Of a DNA stretch of 64,000 nt, positions 35,706-44,560 are shown in pieces. How positions within the stretch are numbered: position 1 is the stretch's first letter; every line of letters starts with the position of its first letter. Origin of the DNA: a bacterium (GTDB taxonomy: Bacteria > Patescibacteriota > Minisyncoccia > Minisyncoccales > Minisyncoccaceae); assembly GCA_023228085.1 (NCBI GenBank), contig JALOBW010000004.1:1-64000 (forward strand). Direction: 5' to 3'. Made by a program: the position numbers and the translations under genes. The notes under the pieces were generated by a model. It saw only the letters and a program-made list of their open reading frames with translations, was not told the origin of the DNA and did not search any database.

Positions 35706-36338
35706 ATGATAACGGAAAAGCTATTAAGATGTTCTATTAAATCAGCAGAATTAGAGCAATCAAGAATCAACGAAAAAGTAATGGGAATAGGAGGATTTAC
35801 TTCTAACAAAGTAAGGCATTTTTTGAACAATATCTGTGGTGTACTACCATTCCACTATCTAGAAGTTGGAACCCATCATGGCTCAACAATAATAGCAGCT
35901 TCATTTAGGAATCATGGTAAATATACAGGAATAGATGATTTTTCACAGTTTCAGGGAAGGGAGAAGGTCCTCTTTGATAACATAAATCAATTTAATGGAC
36001 TATGCAATATTAAATTTATCAATGGGAACTCTTTTAGTAAAGAAGTTATTGACCAAATAGACAATAATAGCATAGAAGTATATTTCTATGATGGAGACCA
36101 TTCCTATGAATCGCAATATAAAGCACTTGTTGATTATATTGGTAAGATGAATAAAAAGTTCTGCTTTATAGTTGATGACTGGAATTGGGAAGGCCCAAGA
36201 AATGGAACCAATGATGCTATTAGCTTCCTTGAATTAAAAACAGTATATAAAGAAGAGTTATTTACCCCAAATTATGAAAATGGAAGGGCAGATAGCTGGT
36301 GGAACGGACTGGGAATATTTATATTGGAGAGACAATAG
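35706..36338 (+). CDS. Class I methyltransferase (Methyltransf_24-like)
   Basis: The ATG at 35706 is placed nine bases from GAGAGG, while the upstream in-frame TTG is too close. LEVGTHHGSTI (52-62) is motif I, and FYDGDHSYESQ near 118-128 is the metal-binding DxDH region of the catechol- or TylF-like methyltransferase group. VDDWNW comes later. The 210-residue protein would O-methylate a hydroxyl, plausibly of a sugar, given the glycosyltransferases on either side. Confidence 0.72.
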   Translation: MITEKLLRCSIKSAELEQSRINEKVMGIGGFTSNKVRHFLNNICGVLPFHYLEVGTHHGSTIIAASFRNHGKYTGIDDFSQFQGREKVLFDNINQFNGLCNIKFINGNSFSKEVIDQIDNNSIEVYFYDGDHSYESQYKALVDYIGKMNKKFCFIVDDWNWEGPRNGTNDAISFLELKTVYKEELFTPNYENGRADSWWNGLGIFILERQ

Positions 36339-36340
36339 AC

Positions 36341-37138
36341 ATGGCCAAACTAGGAGGATCAATATTTACACATAACTGCATTAAGTATGATTATTGCTTT
36401 AAAGAATCTATTAGAAGCCTATGTGGAGTTTGCGATGAAGTTGTATGCTTAGACGCTGAAAGTGATGATGGAACACTTGAAGAGCTTAAAGTATTACGAG
36501 GTGAACTGCCAAATCTAAAAATAATACAAGATAAATGGGAACAGCACATAGAAGGAAGCCCTGGATATGACAGGCTTTGCATATTAGCAAACAAGGCAAG
36601 GGAGGAATTAAGCACTGAATGGCATTTCATGCTTCAGGCAGATGAAGTTATACATGAAAGTTCTCATGATCATATAAGAGAATTTATTGATAGCCCAAAT
36701 ATTAGTTCAGTTGTTTGCTTGAGATATAATATATATGGAGACTTTGATCATTATGTTAAATTAACTAGTGCAAAGAAGCCATGTGGAGACTTTATAGTCA
36801 GATTAGCAAGAAAGTCATGCCGAGTAGTTGGAGACGCAGAGTCTATAATGATGCATCCTGTAGTATATAGAGATGAACCGCAGTCAGCTATAAAAATATT
36901 TCACTATGGAATGGTAAGACATCCATATATTTTTGTTGACAAAGTAATAGATATGCAAAAATGGTTTTTTGGAGTTCCAGATTATAGATTTGTTCAATAC
37001 AAATCAGATGGAAATAGGTGGAATCCATTAGACATCATACCAAAAGAAGAACTTAATGCCCTTAAAATTAACCATCCAAGCATAGTTTCTAATTGGATAG
37101 AAAAGAGAAGATCTTTTTATAACATAAATATGGTATAA
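36341..37138 (+). CDS. GT2-like glycosyltransferase
   Basis: The start at 36341 follows GGAGAG; the upstream ATG at 36299 is rejected because it overlaps the preceding gene. DAESDDGT (38-45) corresponds to the first GT-A aspartate motif and MLQADEVI (97-104) to the DxD-like metal site. The layout resembles small bacterial glycosyltransferases similar to those that extend LPS cores. The 265-residue protein ends at the promoter-like TATAAT at 37134. It completes the sugar-modification cassette. Confidence 0.7.
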   Translation: MAKLGGSIFTHNCIKYDYCFKESIRSLCGVCDEVVCLDAESDDGTLEELKVLRGELPNLKIIQDKWEQHIEGSPGYDRLCILANKAREELSTEWHFMLQADEVIHESSHDHIREFIDSPNISSVVCLRYNIYGDFDHYVKLTSAKKPCGDFIVRLARKSCRVVGDAESIMMHPVVYRDEPQSAIKIFHYGMVRHPYIFVDKVIDMQKWFFGVPDYRFVQYKSDGNRWNPLDIIPKEELNALKINHPSIVSNWIEKRRSFYNINMV

Positions 37139-37139
37139 T
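37131..37139 (+). promoter_or_regulatory. Extended -10 promoter candidate
   Basis: TG-G-TATAAT overlaps the last codons and stop of the glycosyltransferase gene. No clear -35 is present. Transcription would start near 37146 and lead into the small-gene and exported-protein block from 37191. Confidence 0.42.
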
Positions 37140-37190
37140 TAAAATATGACTATAACTTAACATTATATAAACCTACTAAAAGGAAACATT

Positions 37191-37340
37191 ATGCCGTGGA
37201 AAAGCAAAAAACAAATGGCCTGGGGAAATTCAAAATCCGGGAGAGAATCTATGGGAGAAAAGAAAGTAAGTGAATTTAATAAGGCTACTAAGGGCAAGAA
37301 ATTGCCTAAAAAAATTAAAAAAACAAAGAAAGGCAAATAA
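37191..37340 (+). CDS. Small lysine-rich phage protein (49 aa)
   Basis: AAAAGGAAAC precedes the ATG. The product starts MPWKSKKQM and ends with a strongly basic KKTKKGK, a pattern seen in short phage-encoded proteins beginning MPxKSxxQ (DUF3008-like). It may bind nucleic acid or act in the virion; the function is unknown. The following gene starts 1 base after the stop. Confidence 0.6.
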   Translation: MPWKSKKQMAWGNSKSGRESMGEKKVSEFNKATKGKKLPKKIKKTKKGK

Positions 37341-37341
37341 T

Positions 37342-37692
37342 ATGAAAAAGGTATTTTTAGCATCAATGCTTATAATGTCAATTTGTGGAATAGCATATTC
37401 ATCAGTTTTCCTTGAATGCAATCCAATACCTCAAAGCCAAAATGATCCAAGCAATCTAGTGGATCATTACATTATAACCATAGATGGGTTAAGCAACATT
37501 GTATTGCCAATAAAGGATGAAACTGCTTGCACTGCAAAGTTTAAATATGAGTTAACCGGGATATCACTTGGAGATCATTCTATTTTCATTAAGACTGTTA
37601 ATTATTTTGGGGTTGAAAGCGACCCTTTCGAGTTCTCTTGTCCTGTAGAGAAACCGGACTCTCCTTCTGGCGTAAAGATAGTGGCAGAATAA
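37342..37692 (+). CDS. Exported protein with Fn3-like fold
   Basis: The start at 37342 rather than 37270 gives a typical signal peptide (KK, then a hydrophobic core, cut near residue 19-20). The mature ~95 residues are strand-rich with Cys26, Cys65 and Cys102 and a C-terminus like a fibronectin type III domain (DHSIFIKTVNYFGVESDP). It is predicted to cross the host membrane, which is unusual within a tail-gene block. Possible roles are a surface protein or exclusion factor; not determined. Confidence 0.6.
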   Translation: MKKVFLASMLIMSICGIAYSSVFLECNPIPQSQNDPSNLVDHYIITIDGLSNIVLPIKDETACTAKFKYELTGISLGDHSIFIKTVNYFGVESDPFEFSCPVEKPDSPSGVKIVAE

Positions 37693-37716
37693 AAGAGATA
37701 AGGGAATTTGAATATT

Positions 37717-37839
37717 ATGTTGTTAATGAATAAAACTTTAAAATATACCAAAGATTGTGGATTCGTTTTAATTGGAGTTCTCTGGTATTTTTTAAGAAAT
37801 ATTTCAGGTAATAATTACTTTGGTTGGAATGGAGATTGA
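37717..37839 (+). CDS. Small hydrophobic protein (40 aa)
   Basis: AAGGGA lies about ten bases before the ATG. The 40-residue product has a central hydrophobic segment (about 15-27) and could be a membrane microprotein. It fits between two exported-protein genes. Evidence is limited to the ribosome site and composition. Confidence 0.4.
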   Translation: MLLMNKTLKYTKDCGFVLIGVLWYFLRNISGNNYFGWNGD

Positions 37840-37848
37840 GAGGATAGC

Positions 37849-40800
37849 ATGAACAGGCTTTCACAGACCAATATCGTGATACTTTTCTCCGTTATTGCTA
37901 TCCTCTCAATTTGCTCTATTGGATATCCAGAAGATTACTGGGTATATGTCACTACTACAGATGATTATTCCTCTTCTGAAGGGTCTAACTCTCAAAAAGG
38001 TGACATGGTTGATGCTATACCTGCAAGCATCTATACTCCGACAACCGAAGAAAAGAAATTGTGGGCTATTTTTAAAGTGTCTGGAACGACAAAAGAAGAA
38101 CTTGAATTTTACAAACAGCCTGGCTATAAGTCAGTTGACACTTCAAAAGGATATAGCTGGTACAGAAAACACAAACTCGACATAAAATCTCTTGGATTAG
38201 AAACAAAGGGAGTTAGAGAAGGAACTTTTAATTGGTCGTACGTAAAATCCAAAATATCTGAAAAAACCAATACTGATTTAGCACAATGGAGAGACAATCA
38301 TAATTATCAAGTAAAAATAGATTACTGGATGTCATATCTTAAGGTATTTGAAACAGTTAAAGCATGGGCTACTTCTACAGTAGTTAAGACTGTTAATAAA
38401 ACAAGTGGTGATTACAATACTCTGACCCTTTGGGAGGATGCAACTGACAATGATTCCCTAATTACAGCAGACGAAATTAGAGTAGCCGAATGCTATGATG
38501 ATTTGAATAATGGTATTTTAGACGACAGAACAGCCTTTAGTATAACTGGAACATACATAGATTCTACTCATTACCGTGATGTCTATGCTCCTTCTGGACA
38601 GAGGCATAATGGCATAGAAGATAACTCTGCAAATCCTTCTGGTTTCTGTATTGACCCATCAACTAATGGAAGTGTAATTATAATTTATGAAAGTTATATT
38701 AGATTTCATGACATCCGTATTAAAGGCTGGGGGAATGACGGGTATGGATATACAAGTGCCATTTCGGTTCAAGAAGGAAATTATGTAAGAATTTATAACA
38801 ATCTAATTTACAAGCCAAATGGTGGGAACGATAGAGGATATAGGGGAATTTATTTTGCAGATGTACCAAATTATCTTTACATTTACAACAATGCTATTAT
38901 CAATGTATCAGGTAAAAGTGGATATCATGCTTATGGAATTGGATCTTATAATGATAACAATGTTTACATAATTGGTAATTCAATTTATAACATTACAGGG
39001 TCAAGCGGATCCAGTGCCTATGGCATCCTTTCTGGAAGCACGAAGCATGTAGTATCGAACAATATAGTAATTACTTGCACCACAGCTTGTTTTTCTGGAA
39101 CTTGTGCAGCTTCCTCAAATAACAATATGTCATCTGATACAAGTTCACCTGGAGCTGCTGGAATCGACAATGAAACAACTGGTGAATTTACTTCTGTAAC
39201 TGCTGACTCAGTTGATGTTCACCTTGCTGCCGATGCAAATGCTATTGAAGCTGGATTAGATGCTTCTTCAACTTTAGGATGCACCGCAAGCTCAACTTGT
39301 ATTGACTATGTATATAATATAAGACCACAAAGAACTAACTGGGACATGGGATGCCATGAAAAACCACCCGTTCCTACTCCAACACTAACTATAACAGCAA
39401 CTGCTACAGCTACAATTACAAGAACTCCAACTTTAACAATTACAAGAACTCCAACCATTACAGTCACAGCAACAGATACCATGACTCCAACTTTGTCTGC
39501 AACTCCTACAATGACTCTTACATTGTCTAATACTCCTACAATGACTGTGACTGAAACCATTACAGCAACTCCTTCATATACAGCAACACCTACAGCAACT
39601 TGTGTTGAACCTGATAATAGAATCAGAATTGGATTAAATGCTAATTGTGATTATGCTGGTGGATGGGAAGATACTCATGTTGATAAGCAAAATCCAAATA
39701 CAAATTATGGAAATGACGAAACAATGGAAGTTCAAACTGTTGCAATGCAAAATGCAGCATATGTTCATTTCAGATTTAATACTGGAGACTTATATAACTA
39801 TGTAGATATTACTTCTGCACGTCTTTGGGTTTACATTACAACAGCAAGTTCATTGTTGCCATATAGCCCAGAATTATATGCTTTAAACCAAGCATGGGTC
39901 GAATTACAAGACACCTTTAATATTTACTCAACTGGAAATTCATGGACAGGTTCTGATGGTGGGAATCAGGACAAAGGTGATTCATATGGTTCAGGGACTT
40001 GGTATGCTGGTCCCAAATGGAGAGTAATGGAATTAAATGCTGCATGTATTGCTCAATTAGAATCATCTGCTGGAACTGGTAATTCAATCGACTTTTTCCT
40101 AACAGATGAAGCTGTATTTGGCTCAAATTATACAATGGCAAGTAGTGAAAATACCGATGACTCACGAAGACCTTATGTAGAGATTTGCTACCATACTTAT
40201 ATAACACCAACACAAACTTTAACTCCTACAATGACCTTAACATCTACCTTAACACAAACACCAACACTTTCAGCTACTATAACACAGACAATTACCATTA
40301 CTCCAGCAACCCCAACGAATACCATGACTCCTACATTATCAAATACTCCTACTCAAACGGTTACAGCAACCCAAACACAAACTGCCACTGTCACAGCAAC
40401 TGCAACTGAAACTCCAGTTCCTACCTGTGGCTCTCATTCAAGAGCAAGATTTGGGGATGGCTCATTCTGTGAATTTGTGGACTGGGCAGATACTTATGTT
40501 GATTTCTCACACCCTACTGCAAACTATGGAACTGATTCTAATTTATGGATAGACCCAGATGGAGCAAATACAAGATATACGCACATCAGGTCTAATATTA
40601 GAGCAATCTATCCAGCAACAATAAGTTCAGCAAGGTTATATTTTTATGTATCAGACACTAACTCACAGGAAATGAATTTAATAACTAAAATATTGAGTTC
40701 TGATAATTCAAAGCAATTCAGTGAAATACAAGACACATGGAGACTATATGAAACTGGTCATTCATGGGAGAACGAAGATGGTGGAATGAGTGATGCTGGT

Positions 40801-41238
40801 GATACCATATCAAGCACATGGTGGGGCAATGTAACTGGATGGCAATTTATAGAATTCAATGTAACCGGAATTACTTATTTAACTACTCAAATGAATGCCA
40901 ATACCCCATGCCAATTTATTATCTACTCCTCTTCTGGTAAAAGGCAACTTGTTAGTTCTGATGGAACTGATTTAAATAGGCCATACTTAGAAATTTGCTA
41001 TGACCCAATGCCAACTCCAACTGCTACAGCTACAGCTACAGCTACACAAACTGCCACTGCTACACAAACTGCCACACAAACAAGTACATTAACTCCAACT
41101 AATACACAAACACCAACACTAACAATAACTAGGACCCCAACCGTATCTCCAACTGAATGTGATGGGTATATAATAGAAGAAAAGCCAGGGTCTGGAATAA
41201 TTCATTCATTACAAAAGAGAAGTAGTATGAAGCAATAA
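37849..41238 (+). CDS. Large secreted adhesin-like protein: beta-helix plus two DNRLRE domains joined by Thr/Pro linkers
   Basis: This 1129-residue protein starts with a hydrophobic signal-like segment (about 9-26). Residues ~180-500 have the repeated short strands and Asn-ladder pattern of a right-handed beta-helix (e.g. VRIYNNLIYKPNGG, LYIYNNAIINVSG). Two DNRLRE-type jelly-roll domains (about 588-783 and 863-1054) contain the repeated ADTYVD/EDTHVD and TGxSW..xDGG patterns. Three linkers (about 506-584, 784-860, 1054-1103) are long runs of Thr-Pro-type repeats. Bacterial surface proteins share this plan. It could be a tail fibre or a cell-surface product; the signal segment favours export. 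Confidence 0.68.
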   Translation: MNRLSQTNIVILFSVIAILSICSIGYPEDYWVYVTTTDDYSSSEGSNSQKGDMVDAIPASIYTPTTEEKKLWAIFKVSGTTKEELEFYKQPGYKSVDTSKGYSWYRKHKLDIKSLGLETKGVREGTFNWSYVKSKISEKTNTDLAQWRDNHNYQVKIDYWMSYLKVFETVKAWATSTVVKTVNKTSGDYNTLTLWEDATDNDSLITADEIRVAECYDDLNNGILDDRTAFSITGTYIDSTHYRDVYAPSGQRHNGIEDNSANPSGFCIDPSTNGSVIIIYESYIRFHDIRIKGWGNDGYGYTSAISVQEGNYVRIYNNLIYKPNGGNDRGYRGIYFADVPNYLYIYNNAIINVSGKSGYHAYGIGSYNDNNVYIIGNSIYNITGSSGSSAYGILSGSTKHVVSNNIVITCTTACFSGTCAASSNNNMSSDTSSPGAAGIDNETTGEFTSVTADSVDVHLAADANAIEAGLDASSTLGCTASSTCIDYVYNIRPQRTNWDMGCHEKPPVPTPTLTITATATATITRTPTLTITRTPTITVTATDTMTPTLSATPTMTLTLSNTPTMTVTETITATPSYTATPTATCVEPDNRIRIGLNANCDYAGGWEDTHVDKQNPNTNYGNDETMEVQTVAMQNAAYVHFRFNTGDLYNYVDITSARLWVYITTASSLLPYSPELYALNQAWVELQDTFNIYSTGNSWTGSDGGNQDKGDSYGSGTWYAGPKWRVMELNAACIAQLESSAGTGNSIDFFLTDEAVFGSNYTMASSENTDDSRRPYVEICYHTYITPTQTLTPTMTLTSTLTQTPTLSATITQTITITPATPTNTMTPTLSNTPTQTVTATQTQTATVTATATETPVPTCGSHSRARFGDGSFCEFVDWADTYVDFSHPTANYGTDSNLWIDPDGANTRYTHIRSNIRAIYPATISSARLYFYVSDTNSQEMNLITKILSSDNSKQFSEIQDTWRLYETGHSWENEDGGMSDAGDTISSTWWGNVTGWQFIEFNVTGITYLTTQMNANTPCQFIIYSSSGKRQLVSSDGTDLNRPYLEICYDPMPTPTATATATATQTATATQTATQTSTLTPTNTQTPTLTITRTPTVSPTECDGYIIEEKPGSGIIHSLQKRSSMKQ
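39364..39600 (+). repeat. Thr/Pro-encoding imperfect tandem repeat, linker 1
   Basis: Short ACT/ACA/CCA-rich units repeat imperfectly and encode TxTxTxTP-type sequence between the beta-helix and the first DNRLRE domain. It is the longest of three such tracts and is prone to copy-number change. Confidence 0.8.
40195..40430 (+). repeat. Thr/Pro-encoding imperfect tandem repeat, linker 2
   Basis: The same kind of ACA/ACT/CCA-rich repetition joins the two DNRLRE domains. Its units resemble those of linker 1 (for example ACTCCTACA), so recombination between linkers could delete or duplicate the domain between them. Confidence 0.78.
41008..41150 (+). repeat. Thr/Pro-encoding tandem repeat, linker 3
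   Basis: Contains GCTACA units in immediate succession (GCTACAGCTACAGCTACA) and then ACACAAACT units. It leads to the short C-terminal tail of the adhesin-like protein. Confidence 0.75.
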
Positions 41239-41239
41239 A

Positions 41240-41268
41240 TTGATTTAAAGTATAATTTAACTTATAAT
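41240..41268 (+). promoter_or_regulatory. Sigma-70-like promoter
   Basis: TTGATT (41240-41245), a 17-base spacer and a perfect TATAAT (41263-41268) lie right after the adhesin-like stop codon. Transcription would start near 41275, upstream of the exported-protein gene at 41297 and the tail genes. Confidence 0.68.
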
Positions 41269-41296
41269 ATAAACATGAGATATACGGAGATGTACC

Positions 41297-41947
41297 ATGA
41301 CAGATAAAATAACAATAGCAAGTATAGTTGCTTTTATTATATTTGTATTATATATGATCTTATTTTATGGATCTTGCCATGCAGGAATACCGGTTGGAAC
41401 ACCATACCATATAAAGGCAGTAGTGTCAAATGGTCAAGTATTTCAAACTGGGCAATCTGTCCAGGTTGGGATATTGAGAAATAGTGATTTATATTGGTAT
41501 GATTTTGTAAATACTAAATTTATATCAAACCCAGCAAATAACTGCTATGATGACATGACCGAATATGATTCTCACCCATTATTTGGATTCTATGATTATA
41601 GTTGGACTCCCCCTATTAGGAAGAAAATAAGCATATCATCAACGGTAGGAACCATAAGTGTTGGAGATACTGTAAAAGGATGCACTAGTTTAGCCAATGG
41701 TACTGTTTTAACAAAAACTGCAAGCTACATTATTGTAGATAATATATTTGGTACATTTCAAAATAATGAGAAAATTTGCTTAGGATCTGATACATGTTCC
41801 ACTTCAACAAACTATTTTATGTCTAGTGGTACTGGAGTTGATGTTCCTGAGATATATACATTTTTTGCAATATGCAGTGGTGACATAAAACTCTATTCAG
41901 CAGTAGATATATCAACTGACGTTATCAATTTCTATTTCGGTCAATAA
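41297..41947 (+). CDS. Membrane-anchored or exported beta-rich protein
   Basis: A hydrophobic segment at about residues 8-26 is followed by GSCHAG, so it may be a signal peptide or an anchor. The mature part (about 185 residues) is rich in strands and contains YDYSWTPPIR near residue 96 and two VGDTVKG-like segments. Several cysteines could form disulfides outside the cytoplasm. GGAGATG precedes the ATG. No family is recognised. Confidence 0.58.
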   Translation: MTDKITIASIVAFIIFVLYMILFYGSCHAGIPVGTPYHIKAVVSNGQVFQTGQSVQVGILRNSDLYWYDFVNTKFISNPANNCYDDMTEYDSHPLFGFYDYSWTPPIRKKISISSTVGTISVGDTVKGCTSLANGTVLTKTASYIIVDNIFGTFQNNEKICLGSDTCSTSTNYFMSSGTGVDVPEIYTFFAICSGDIKLYSAVDISTDVINFYFGQ

Positions 41948-41958
41948 GGAGACACTAA

Positions 41959-42447
41959 ATGAGAAGACTGTTTGCATTATTACTAATACTAATAACAATA
42001 TATTGCACATTTTCACTGATTACCAATGCACAAACCACAAACTTGCCCAACATACAAACTAATCAAAATCCAAAATCTAACGACTTTAGCATTTCAATAA
42101 CCCTTTCAGGTGCTGCAATCATAGGTTTTTCAATACAGATTTATAATTCCTATAAAAAAGATAGGCTATATGAGAAAATGATAGACTCAAATAATTCAAA
42201 TATAGACAAAATACTAGCATCCAATAAAGATGATAGAGACTTGCTATTTAAAAAGCATGGAGAAGTAATTGAACAGCTTGGGTATTTAGATAAGAGAAGA
42301 GAAAGAAATGCTGTAAAAATAGAAAATCTTGAAAATATATACCCAACAATACAGGGGAATGTTAATAAGCTTGAAAAAAGAGTTATTAAAATATGTGGCA
42401 AGCACAATGAAATACATCCAGACAAACCATTAGATTTAACACAATGA
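41959..42447 (+). CDS. Exported membrane protein with coiled coil
   Basis: The 162-residue product starts with a signal-like segment (about 3-22, ending TNAQ), has a second hydrophobic stretch at about 47-62, then a long charged helix (about 66-140) likely to form a coiled coil. A membrane helix with a trailing coiled coil just before a holin-like gene suggests a lysis-associated function such as a spanin or holin partner, but this is inferred from topology only. Confidence 0.55.
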   Translation: MRRLFALLLILITIYCTFSLITNAQTTNLPNIQTNQNPKSNDFSISITLSGAAIIGFSIQIYNSYKKDRLYEKMIDSNNSNIDKILASNKDDRDLLFKKHGEVIEQLGYLDKRRERNAVKIENLENIYPTIQGNVNKLEKRVIKICGKHNEIHPDKPLDLTQ

Positions 42448-42456
42448 GGCAATAAT

Positions 42457-42723
42457 ATGAATCAAGAAATAATAAACACCATTATAGTAACAGCACTTCC
42501 GTTGATATTTGCATGGATAAGAGAGTATATACACAGAAAACATAAAGACACTATTATTGACAAGACTACCAATGGAGTGGAGAAGTTAATAGAAAGTATG
42601 CCACCAGAACAAGTAAAGTTAATAAAGGACTCTATAGCATCTGAATTTGTAGGAGCAAGCAAAACTGTTACAAATCTATTCCAAAAAGCACTAATAAAGA
42701 AGGGATTTTCAAAGGAAGCATAA
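42457..42723 (+). CDS. Possible holin
   Basis: This 88-residue protein has one hydrophobic N-terminal segment (about 6-22), then a basic stretch REYIHRKHK and an amphipathic C-terminal region. Size and topology resemble class III or minor phage holins, and a coiled-coil membrane protein lies upstream. No endolysin was found in the window, so the call is tentative. The next 12 codons (42723-42761) are a tiny basic frame that overlaps the leader of the following gene. Confidence 0.4.
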   Translation: MNQEIINTIIVTALPLIFAWIREYIHRKHKDTIIDKTTNGVEKLIESMPPEQVKLIKDSIASEFVGASKTVTNLFQKALIKKGFSKEA

Positions 42724-42761
42724 TGCAATATAAAAAATGCAAACCAAAGAAAGGCAAGTAG

Positions 42762-43547
42762 TTGAATCGTACATTTCTTCATACTCAGTATAATGCAACT
42801 GATATGACAAGATATCATCCAGATTGTGATGAAATGCCAACAGTAAAGGTATATAAGCAATTAGATGATTCTTTAATTGAGACCCCAACTGTGTCTAAAA
42901 ATGCCACACTTGGATATGCAACCGGTCTATATGAATATACATTAGACTGGCACAAATATCAACTTGGAAGCCATTATTATGACATAGTTGAATCATTGTA
43001 TAATGGAAATCTTGTTATAACAGACAAGAGAATATTTAAATGGGGACTAACTGATAGTACAGGAGGAGATGCTGATATGGGATTTGACAATAACCTATAT
43101 AAGGCATTTTTTGATGCAGTAGTCGCATTTACTGATTTTGCAGAAATAATAGAATATCCAGCAGATTATAAGATTATGAAGTCTAGATCTCTTGTTAATA
43201 AGTCTGCTAATTTTCCATGTATGACATATAGTATATCGGCTCAGCATCCTCTTTCTGGAGAAAATTTATCCACATACAGAAGATCTTATTTAGAATGTAG
43301 ATTTTGGCATGTAGATAACACTAAATCTAAATTACTTTTAAGATTGAGTGACATGCTATATGACTGGATATGTGAATCTAATGACTACAATGGATTACAG
43401 CTTAGAAATGATGTTTTTTATAGTACTAATATCAGAGGAGACCAAGCATTGGCTGGGCCAACTGGAGAAACTCCATGGCTAGACGATGACTGTGGATGTT
43501 TTTGCTGTGGATTTAGAGTAATTGTAGATGCGTGCTGCTATGCTTAA
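42762..43547 (+). CDS. Tail terminator-like protein with an extra N-terminal domain
   Basis: A TTG start follows AAAGGCAAG. Residues 1-90 look like a separate strand-rich domain (GYATGLYEYTLDWHKYQLGSHYY). Residues 100-261 have the pattern of tail terminator/completion proteins, ending in a strand FRVIVDACCYA just before the major tail protein gene. CGCFCCG and later CC are unusual cysteine clusters close to the C-terminus. Placement directly upstream of the tail tube gene supports a tail-terminator role. Confidence 0.55.
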   Translation: MNRTFLHTQYNATDMTRYHPDCDEMPTVKVYKQLDDSLIETPTVSKNATLGYATGLYEYTLDWHKYQLGSHYYDIVESLYNGNLVITDKRIFKWGLTDSTGGDADMGFDNNLYKAFFDAVVAFTDFAEIIEYPADYKIMKSRSLVNKSANFPCMTYSISAQHPLSGENLSTYRRSYLECRFWHVDNTKSKLLLRLSDMLYDWICESNDYNGLQLRNDVFYSTNIRGDQALAGPTGETPWLDDDCGCFCCGFRVIVDACCYA

Positions 43548-43594
43548 TATAGGTAATAGTAAGAAATTAAAAGTTTTAATAAAGGAGGACCAAT

Positions 43595-44539
43595 ATGGTC
43601 GCAAAAGTTAAATTAACAGTTGGGAATGAACGAGATTGCCAGGCAATAAATATTCACAAGGCTTTTCCAATAAATTTAGAGCTTGACGATTCTGGCAGCG
43701 GGACTGCGCAGGGAGGTTCTGGCTTTAGTTTCATAGTAGGATATTCATGTACTGGAGTGGCTTCTGATGATGCTGACATTATCATGACCACACATGGAAC
43801 TGCTACAAATGGAACAGTAACTGGAATCCAAATACCAACAGACATTGGAAAATTGGACGTAGGTATAGTAGTAGATCAGAGAAGCAACTTAACTGGCTTA
43901 CTTGATGACATTGTTTACACATTGACACCATCTGATGATGGAACCGCCGGAACTGCTGCAACAGTAGCAATGAGTGCATGTGACAGCTTTGACTATAGTT
44001 ATAGCTACAACAAGAATGATTTGTTCTATGGTCCAGGTGTACTCTATGTAGATGGTAGAGTTATTGGATTGCTTGAAGAGGACATAGCATTCTCACATCT
44101 GGAAGATGTCACTGACATTATGTCTGGAAGCTTAAAGGGAAAACTTGAGTCCATCATCAATAAGGAAGGATGGAGCGTAAAGTGCTCTATAAAGCAGCAG
44201 ACTCTTGATAGGCTAAAATGGATATGGAACCTCAAAAATGCTCCAACCTCTAATGGAACTATCAATATTTTAGGTAGTGCCTATGCCGGAGAGTCTATAG
44301 ATTTAGAATCTTCGTCTGGACTTCTTGATGAGCACCATGTAATGCTTAAAATACCTATCAATAAAGCCGATAATGCATTAGTGGTAGAACTGTATTCTGC
44401 TACATGCAAAGGTGCCGGAGATTGGGCTATAGGTAAAGACAAAAATGTGGCTACTACTGTTACATTTGATGCCAATGTTATAGCAGACCCAGATAATCAA
44501 ATATTTGGTAAGCTATATGTTATAGACATAGGAGCCTAA
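43595..44539 (+). CDS. Major tail (tube) protein
   Basis: AAAGGAGG precedes the ATG of this 314-residue, strand-rich protein. Its place before the tail assembly chaperone and tape measure genes is diagnostic. The C-terminal ~170 residues (YGPGVLYVDGRVIGLLEEDI onwards) match the tube fold pattern. An N-terminal region of about 120 residues looks like an additional domain rich in Thr, Gly and Asp that may project from the tube. Its less A-rich composition matches a heavily expressed gene. Confidence 0.78.
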   Translation: MVAKVKLTVGNERDCQAINIHKAFPINLELDDSGSGTAQGGSGFSFIVGYSCTGVASDDADIIMTTHGTATNGTVTGIQIPTDIGKLDVGIVVDQRSNLTGLLDDIVYTLTPSDDGTAGTAATVAMSACDSFDYSYSYNKNDLFYGPGVLYVDGRVIGLLEEDIAFSHLEDVTDIMSGSLKGKLESIINKEGWSVKCSIKQQTLDRLKWIWNLKNAPTSNGTINILGSAYAGESIDLESSSGLLDEHHVMLKIPINKADNALVVELYSATCKGAGDWAIGKDKNVATTVTFDANVIADPDNQIFGKLYVIDIGA

Positions 44540-44560
44540 CTTTAAGCAAGGAAACGAACT

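Noticed and set aside
42723..42761. 12-codon basic frame between holin-like and terminator-like genes
   Set aside because: Too short to judge; it may only carry the AAAGGCAAG ribosome site of the next gene.
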